Shown in pieces: positions 57,795-64,000 of a stretch of 64,000 nt of DNA. Each line of letters opens with the position of its first letter. The stretch's first letter is position 1. Under the pieces are notes generated by a model, which had not been told where the DNA came from, ran no database searches, and was given only the letters and a program-made list of their open reading frames with translations. Made by a program: the position numbers and the translations under genes. Source of the stretch: Branchiostoma floridae (Eukaryota > Chordata > Leptocardii > Amphioxiformes > Branchiostomatidae); contig NC_049994.1 of the NCBI RefSeq assembly GCF_000003815.2, positions 12,714,662 through 12,778,661 of the forward strand, given 5' to 3'.

Positions 57795-57894
57795 NNNNNN
57801 NNNNNNNNNNNNNNNNNNNNNNNNNNNNNNNNNNNNNNNNNNNNNNNNNNNNNNNNNNNNNNNNNNNNNNNNNNNNNNNNNNNNNNNNNNNNNN
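57795..57894. other. assembly gap
   Basis: Exactly 100 N, a placeholder gap. Confidence 1.
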
Positions 57895-58215
57895 CTGGAG
57901 TAATCTTCTTTTTTTTATCCGCTGTTAGGGATTGAATTGTATTTAGATATTGTTTACCTGGATGTCTAACCATAATGTATTAATCATTGTCAATGGTATT
58001 GCTAATTATCACGATGTTTGGGACTGTGTCTTGCGAGAAGAAAAGTCACTTTCGAGTGTGCGCCCTTGTGATAATTAATACATCACAACTCAAAAAAAGT
58101 TCACTTTGCTCTGATAAAGGCAGCAGACGAGCTACTGAAACATAGATAGGGAAAAATATAAGGTTGTGCACCAAACAAAATTGATAAGAAGATGATTACT
58201 TATTGTGGCAGTATA

Positions 58216-58636
58216 GTTGAGACTATGGGTGGGTACCGGTACAAAACCGTTTTTTGTTTTTGGACCAGTCCAGAAAAAACAGAATGGAAAAAATTTGGTG
58301 CACCGGATGTTGGACCTATTGGAAAATGCACAGATTATATGATCAGGCATTCACACGTTTTGGGGCTTACCGGTCGAGGACAATAACGAGCGAAGTAGCG
58401 TAGAGTTTTACAGTCAATCATACAGAGGCAGTTAGATTTTAAAATGTCAGTGGGAGTCGAATACTCAACAAGAAGAGATTGCTTTGTAGCGAAAAGGACC
58501 ATCGTTTTGAGTATTGCCCATTCACAAGTTCTCAAATACTGAATCAGGTTCAGCTCTGGACTTGGACCTGATCCTCTGGACCGGAACCGGGCCTGGACCT
58601 GAATTTTCTGTACTGGTACCCACCCCTAGTTGAAAC
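58216..58636. mobile_element. hAT-type MITE, copy 3
   Basis: A 405-bp element (58224-58628) with ends TATGGGTGGGTACCGGTAC and GGTACCCACCCCTA. The flanking 8-mers are GTTGAGAC (58216-58223) and GTTGAAAC (58629-58636), a hAT-type duplication with one change. Interior matches copies at 22300 and 34556 (GGACCTGATCCTCTGGACC, TGAATTTTCTGTACTGG). Confidence 0.82.
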
Positions 58637-59239
58637 GTGTGTCAAAGGCCCTCATTGGCAATGATGTTACAACATTAAAGGAACAGGTAGGTAAAATGGA
58701 AAATAAAATTAAAAAGGTATCTTGTAATAGACCACAGGAGCCACAGAGTCAACATACTATATGCAGGTAAACAATGAACATCAAACTTTTAATGTATGGA
58801 ATGACTGGAAAGACCTTAAGTACAAGGCATTTTGTCTTAACATTTTAAAGGATGAAAAACAACCTTCGGCTTATTCACAAGGATTATAAAAAGAAAGTAC
58901 TACACAATATCTTTTGTTTAGATTGTAAAACAGAATTACAAGTCAATGATCTTCAAAACAAATATCCAGTACCCTTGCATAAAAACTCAACTTGTTTCAT
59001 TGTGTCACACCCAAATCTGACCTATTAAAATGTCAAAAAATGAGCCTACCAATAAACACGTATCTTACATGTGGATCAACATAGTATTCATGGTTCCTTA
59101 AAGTTTGATCCCCAATTCTCAATGGTATTGAAGTACAGTCAAAACTACGACCATCCTTTTTTAATTATACCCCCTATCATATCGTTGGACCCATAGTTCA
59201 CATGATACTTCTCAATGATGTCTACTGTCCATGTATAGT
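58637..59239. other. 3' flank of the TRIM-type gene, no gene seen
   Basis: AT-rich sequence downstream of the minus-strand TGA-region stop at 59240; probably includes its 3' UTR. Nothing else is recognisable. Confidence 0.4.
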
Positions 59240-61874
59240 TCACCACCATTTCAGCCACCCTTTCTTCCTCCCTCTCACCCGTGTGGCTATGTTGTCTTCA
59301 TCCTTCTCTACCTCTCCTTCCTCCCCCTTCTCTGCCTCTTCTGCTGTGTGTTCCTCAACTTCCTCCTTCACCTGAACAGGATCGTGCTCCTGACTGCCTT
59401 CACTAGCATCCTCCCACGTTTCCAAGGCTTCTTCAGATGTCTGGGAAGCTTCTTCCGCACTTTCAGCAACCTCCTGGCTCCTTGGAGCATCCTCCTGGTT
59501 TCCTGTACACTCCTTCTCAACCACCCCTTCTGTTGATCCTGCTGGAGTAATGTTGTCATCTTCCTCATCACTTTCTTCCTGTGGGTCATCACCCGACTCC
59601 ACAACTTTTGGTTTCTTTGCTACTGCTCCTTCCTCAGTGGTTGTCTCTTCAGTATTTCCTGTCTTCCTCTTTCTCTTGCCACTTTCTGGGAGATCCTCAG
59701 GGGTACTAGTAAACTGGACCTCTTCCTCTTTAAAAGTGACGTTCTCTGCCACTGGTTCTGTCAAATGTCCGGCTGACATGTCTTCAGTGCCGTCAGGCTC
59801 AGTCGATGGACCCGCTTCCTCCTGTAAGCAAGCAGATGTAGATGCCGCCTCTACAGTAGACACTGGCTCAGTGTAGGTTCCTGTTGTTCCAATAACATTC
59901 AATGGAAGGAGGCTGTCCAAGTTGGGAAGCTGGTTTGGAATGAACTTGATCCTCTCCTGTAAGGAGCTGCTGATGTCTTGCGGTGTTTGCTCGATTGACG
60001 CTTCTGTCAACCGCCGCGTCATCTCCTGCTGCACGGACAGTAACTCGTGATTGCTGCCGAATCGGACCAGCCTGTCGCCCAGCTCACACATTGGCTTACA
60101 TTGCTCTGCAAGTGGCACGTACTTCTCTTTCTCTAACTCCACCCGATCCTTCATCTCTGTCGAAAACTGCTCGAGCTGTGAGAGGAGGAATTGTTCCTTC
60201 TTACGGATAAACTGTGTCACGTGGCTGACGAGTGCTTCGGTCGAGTTCTGTATCTGGAACCTCGTTTCTTGGATGTTTTTCTCAAGACTCTCCTCCAGCG
60301 GCCACTTGAGATCCTTGCATTTCTCGACCAGCTGGCCGAGGATGTCTCGGTAGCTCTCGGAGGCCCTGTCCACATCGGAGGTGACGTGCTGGATGTGTGC
60401 TGCTTGCGCACACATGCTGCAGACCACGATGTTGCAGGACTCGCAGAAGGCGTTGGTAGGGAGGTTGTGGCGCCGGCACGTCCTTGTCGCTGAAGTGTGC
60501 TGTAGACGGAAAAACTTGAGGTAAATCTTTGTTTTTATAATTCTGCATGCACATTTACCGGTACCATACAAAAACATTAAGAAGCTTCAATACAATATTT
60601 CAAAGATCTCATTCTTATCAGACTTTGATACATGTTAGGCTGACTATTCAACGAAGGTGTCATCAATATACTTTCATACTTGTAAAGGCCTATTTTCATC
60701 ATTTTCACTGCTACAGAGAAATGAAATCCTGTGCTGAAATTTGAAAGAAAGGAACATCAGCAGGCTATAAATATTATCACACAGGTCCAGTCTACATTTT
60801 GTTCACTACTATAGCCTTAGGTAATCTTTGTTGAACAAATGGTTACTTTATGTAAACATGTCTTGTACCAAAAATGTACAAGAAATGATGTCAAATCTGA
60901 GTGCAAAGATTTGTGAGCAGAGATTGAAAGATGCTTGTATTTTTCATTATTAGAATATTGGAATATGGAAACTACTGGTACTAATGATGATGGACTGTAC
61001 AAAAATCAATATTATATGCTACCATTGAACACAGATGTGTTCTCTAAAAGACATTTATCAGTCTTGACCAACTCAACACCTGTTACAGTGTAGTGAAAGT
61101 CTCTGCAGTACCTGTAGAAGGTGATAGATGGAGCACTCCTGACAGAGGAAGTCCTTGCACTGCTTGCAGGTCCGGTTTGAAGGCGTGAACCTGGCCTGTT
61201 GGGTACAGTAGTGCTTCATGAAGATAGTGTTGTGGTAAGTTTCGATGAACGAGCTCAGGTCCGCTACACGCGACAGGAACACGTTGGCTTTGTGTCGCAG
61301 ACCCCCAATGCCATCGGAGGGAAGCGGGGTGGTCTCCTGGCAAATGGGGCAGGCGATGACGTTGGACCCCTGGAAATGAGAGAATTTTGATTAAGTCCTC
61401 TGAATGTCGACATTGGAAGAAAGATTGTAATACTACTAGTAGCTTTGCCAAAGTTTTTCCCATGATCTAGCCAGCCCCCCACCCCAAATGGGGGTATGAA
61501 TCCCATGGCATAAAGGGGAATAATAGGTCAGGAGAGGAGAGTCAATCCACAGGAAAGTTGACATTCCCCCTGTGCACCAAACCCTTAAGTAGCAAAAATT
61601 TGCAAATAATTTTTCCTAAACTTCTCAAAATATTCTCTCTAAACTTCAAAAAGATTCCTCCTAAACTTTCCTGCCAAATTATTCTCCCTGTAGGCAAGCA
61701 TAGGCTATGGTACTGAATGACAACAAGTGCTCCCACCTGCTCAGTCTGAGAGTTCTTGTAGTCGGTGAGACAGGGCAGACAGAAGGGATGCCAGCAGCTC
61801 AGGAGCTTTGGTACATTCAGGAGTCCCTGACACAGCCGACAGGTCACGAAACTGAACTCTTCCTTCTCAGTCAT
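59240..61874 (-). CDS. RING/B-box/coiled-coil (TRIM-type) protein with acidic tail
   Basis: Three coding exons in phase: 61737-61874, 61112-61369, 59240-60499; 1656 nt, 551 residues. A classic C3HC4 RING is formed by C12, C15, C27, H29, C32, C35, C53 and C56. A degenerate first B-box is seen at about 99-133 (CKQCKDFLCQEC). A full second B-box follows with C140, H143, C151, C154, C159, C162, H167 and H170. A coiled coil is likely at about 180-290. The RING predicts ubiquitin E3 ligase activity. The C-terminal 250 residues have no B30.2, NHL or other TRIM domain: they are strongly acidic and low in complexity, with a basic GKRKRK stretch (possible nuclear signal) and a basic-aromatic end (RGRKKGWLKWW). 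A splice acceptor (TTCCTCAG) just upstream of the ATG indicates one or more 5' non-coding exons. The closest TRIM subfamily cannot be named. Confidence 0.85.
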
Positions 61875-61939
61875 GCTGGTGCTGAGGAAGAGACATGGTC
61901 AACACAAATGATTTTTATAGACTCTGCAATGTCTAGTGC

Positions 61940-62092
61940 TTTGTATATGCACTACCTACTACAGAGGCTAGTTTGTGTAACACAAACTCTGCTGTCTGGG
62001 GCTGTAACTGGCCCCTCCTCGCACCGGAGGAAGTTGGGCGGGCTGCTATAAGTGAGATTTAATCAGGCTACTACGGAGGCTTAGACCAAGAC
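61940..62092. repeat. short dispersed element
   Basis: Contains GTAACACAAACTCTGCTGTC and GGGCTGTAACTGGCC, then GTTGGGCGGGCTGCTATAA. The same order occurs near 41078-41150, where the middle is shorter. Near-identical CTACTACAGAGGCT and CTACTACGGAGGCT bound it. SINE- or MITE-like. Confidence 0.65.
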
Positions 62093-62281
62093 AAAATTTT
62101 GTGTCATTATGGTTAAGAGATAATCACCCGCCTTGAGGGTGTATTGGTGTCATAATTCTTGCTCCTTTGCTATGACCACCTAATAAAACCAATGAGTAAA
62201 CAAAGCGAAACTGGCACATGTATATACATTCCAATGTGAGTGCTATACGTGGAATCTCCAATTTCTATTATCATACGTAGC

Positions 62282-62374
62282 CTATCCAAACTGACCGGCA
62301 CCACTGTGCTGCTTGGCCCAGTTCAGCTTGCCGCCCGTCAGCCCCTGGATTTGGCTCCAGGGCACCTCCCCCAG
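62282..62374 (-). other. candidate exon, unassigned
   Basis: A protein-like frame LGEVPWSQIQGLTGGKLN continuing to HSGAGQFG and a stop at 62282-62284, or a donor at 62296 (CCG|GTCAGT). The acceptor (GGGAAG) is weak. It does not join in phase to the exon at 62957. Could be a terminal coding exon, a 5' UTR exon of the TRIM-type gene, or chance. Confidence 0.25.
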
Positions 62375-62956
62375 CTTCCCATGAATCAAAAGATGAATTT
62401 AAATCTGTGTCTGAAATTTCTTGGGAGAAAAACGGCCGCGCTCCGTCCATATCGTGATCCAGCCTGTTTCAAAGATGAAACAGAAGAACAGAATGTCATC
62501 CGCAAAATATGGGGTGTATATGTATCTCTCCTTTTGATTGGTCAATGTCCTGTGTATCTTTCGTTCTGATTGGTCAATGTCCAGTATATCATTTTGATTG
62601 GTCAATGCTGCCATACACCCCAGGAGATTATGTATCTGTCCTTGTGATTGGATTCAAAGGAAGGGGGGTCAACAATGCCTTACGCTGAATTGAGAAGAAC
62701 CCCCTACATTGTACATGTATTATGATAGATATACATGTAGGGCATATGAATCTCTCCTTGTGATTAGTCAGACTAAAAAAGGAGATTTCTTCAAATTTGC
62801 TCACCTCACTACAGTACTATAACAATTACTGTAACAATTATAAATTCGGTTCATCAGCAGCCAATGTTGAAAATCTCAAATCAGCGCTTCCCTCAAAAAT
62901 AAACACCACCAGTACAAAAGTCTGTGAAGGAGGCTACCATACTGCTACCTACCTTG

Positions 62957-63157
62957 CACACTCCTCTGCAGGCACAGTTTGCGGAGGGCGGGCTCTCCTG
63001 CGGCTACCTCTCCTCCTCGCAAACTGAGAGATGGGCCTGACTGTGAAGACTGATGGACTGGTACAGGAGCTGGCCAGAGCTGCTGGGTGGCTGGGAGTGG
63101 AGTTCTCCTGGCCCATTGCCAGGTAATCTGTAGGATACACCAGAGACTGGAGGCACC
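62957..63157 (-). other. candidate exon, unassigned
   Basis: Bounded by an acceptor ATTGCAG and a donor AAG|GTAGGT. One frame reads CLQSLVYPTDYLAMGQENST and onward to VPAEECAR without stop. Other frames are also largely open. It may be a coding exon of an unrecognised minus-strand gene or a 5' UTR exon of the TRIM-type gene. Confidence 0.4.
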
Positions 63158-63724
63158 TGCAATGGGAAAGATTACAAAGTCAAGGTCAGTTGTCCCATTG
63201 AATATCATTTGCTTTTCTCAATACATATACATAGACATTACATCATATATGTATAAAGTGACATCGCATAATAGTACTTAACATGTATACACTAAAATTC
63301 AAAGTGTATAACGTTACACTTGAGATACTCATACTGCATTGCAGCTTTGCTACTGCTTATGCTTTAAAATTATACTTTCATAACCAAGCGGCAAGCACAC
63401 CAAATCATCCCTTCTCTTCTAGGTAAGTGCGTTGGGTTCTTCAACAGTTCTACGTGTGGTCTAATGTAGAGTTAGTGTTTGTAACTTTGTTGCATATTTT
63501 CTCATATTGCTGTGTGTGTGTGAGTGTTTCTGCCATTGCAAATCTACGCAACACACATAACGTTACAACACAGCATTACATACAGTACATTCAAACACTG
63601 CTATTTCGTCTAGGGGACTGGAAGGATCACACGGCAGGGGATATAAGAAAAAGTTGCTATTTTCTAGCCTAACATCTGCTTGAAGAAAAAAGTCAACAAC
63701 ACACCCACAAAACCCGGAAGTAAA

Positions 63725-63892
63725 ATGGTTTCGGTCTGCCGTCTGGGTCTGCTTCTCGTACAATCAAGGCACGATCTACCCCAAGATTCACCAGCATTCA
63801 GTCATTTTTCTGATAAGGAAGGAGCTACAAAGCTCTCTTTTACAGAATTGATAGATCACTGCTTTCAAAGGATGGAAGAAAGCCTGGATCGG
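63725..63892 (+). CDS. candidate first exon of a gene leaving the window
   Basis: ATG at 63725 in a good context (AAAATGG), 56 codons, then a donor CGG|GTAAAA in phase 0. The product starts MVSVCRLGLLLVQSRHDLPQ and ends ELIDHCFQRMEESLDR, with a hydrophobic stretch near the start and an acidic/amphipathic end. I do not recognise it. No in-frame ATG lies just upstream. Confidence 0.45.
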
Positions 63893-64000
63893 GTAAAAAT
63901 TGTGAGCTTCAAAACAGCATAAATTAATTTAAAACGACATCCATGAAAACTAAGACCTATCATGATTAAAAGGAGACGGGGTTCCTGGACAATTTACGCC

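Noticed and set aside
60157-60577. Extending the TRIM third exon upstream to the ATG at 60577
   Set aside because: A clean acceptor at 60500 and in-phase join to the RING exons show that residues upstream of HTSATRTCRRH are intronic.

Overview
The window is invertebrate-type animal genomic DNA, most likely from a lancelet (Branchiostoma). Genes are split by GT-AG introns. The orthologues present (RADX, MRPL45, MEIOC, a GAL3ST sulfotransferase) suit a deuterostome. Non-coding DNA is dense in small foldback elements, minisatellites and microsatellites. There are no bacterial or viral features. Four assembly gaps occur (1067-1556, 7493-8332, 55062-55161, 57795-57894). Species assignment is inference from style, not a search.

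Layout from left to right: an unrecognised five-exon gene on the minus strand (2574-5140, 5' end not found), flanked and interrupted by two minisatellites that share a core; a complete 14-exon RADX-like gene on plus (5972-15289, 906 aa); a transposon-rich stretch with a roughly 1.9 kb long-armed inverted repeat (16850-18775); a single-exon membrane protein on minus with NPxY tail motifs (19276-20049); 5 kb of repeats including a hAT-type MITE; a three-exon, internally deleted GLTP-domain gene on minus (25343-28915); a complete eight-exon MRPL45 on plus (30543-35191); a complete five-exon galactose-3-O-sulfotransferase-like gene on minus (36159-39395), convergent with MRPL45; a 4 kb repeat region; a complete seven-exon MEIOC on plus (43650-51282, 1060 aa); a long AT-rich stretch (possible MEIOC 3' UTR plus intergenic); a RING/B-box TRIM-type gene on minus (59240-61874); candidate exons of unknown assignment; and a candidate first exon of a plus-strand gene running off the right edge.

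Functionally this is a mixed housekeeping neighbourhood, not an operon. RADX (replication-fork ssDNA binding) and MEIOC (meiotic RNA regulation) are genome or germline genes, MRPL45 is mitochondrial translation, and the GLTP-domain gene and the GAL3ST gene both relate to glycosphingolipids. The most unusual sequence features are the deletion that fuses the start and end of the GLTP domain, two tandem duplications inside MRPL45 (one of an exon end with its splice donor, one of the last coding segment with the poly(A) region), an AT-hook-like motif in RADX, and several non-autonomous transposons with readable target-site duplications.
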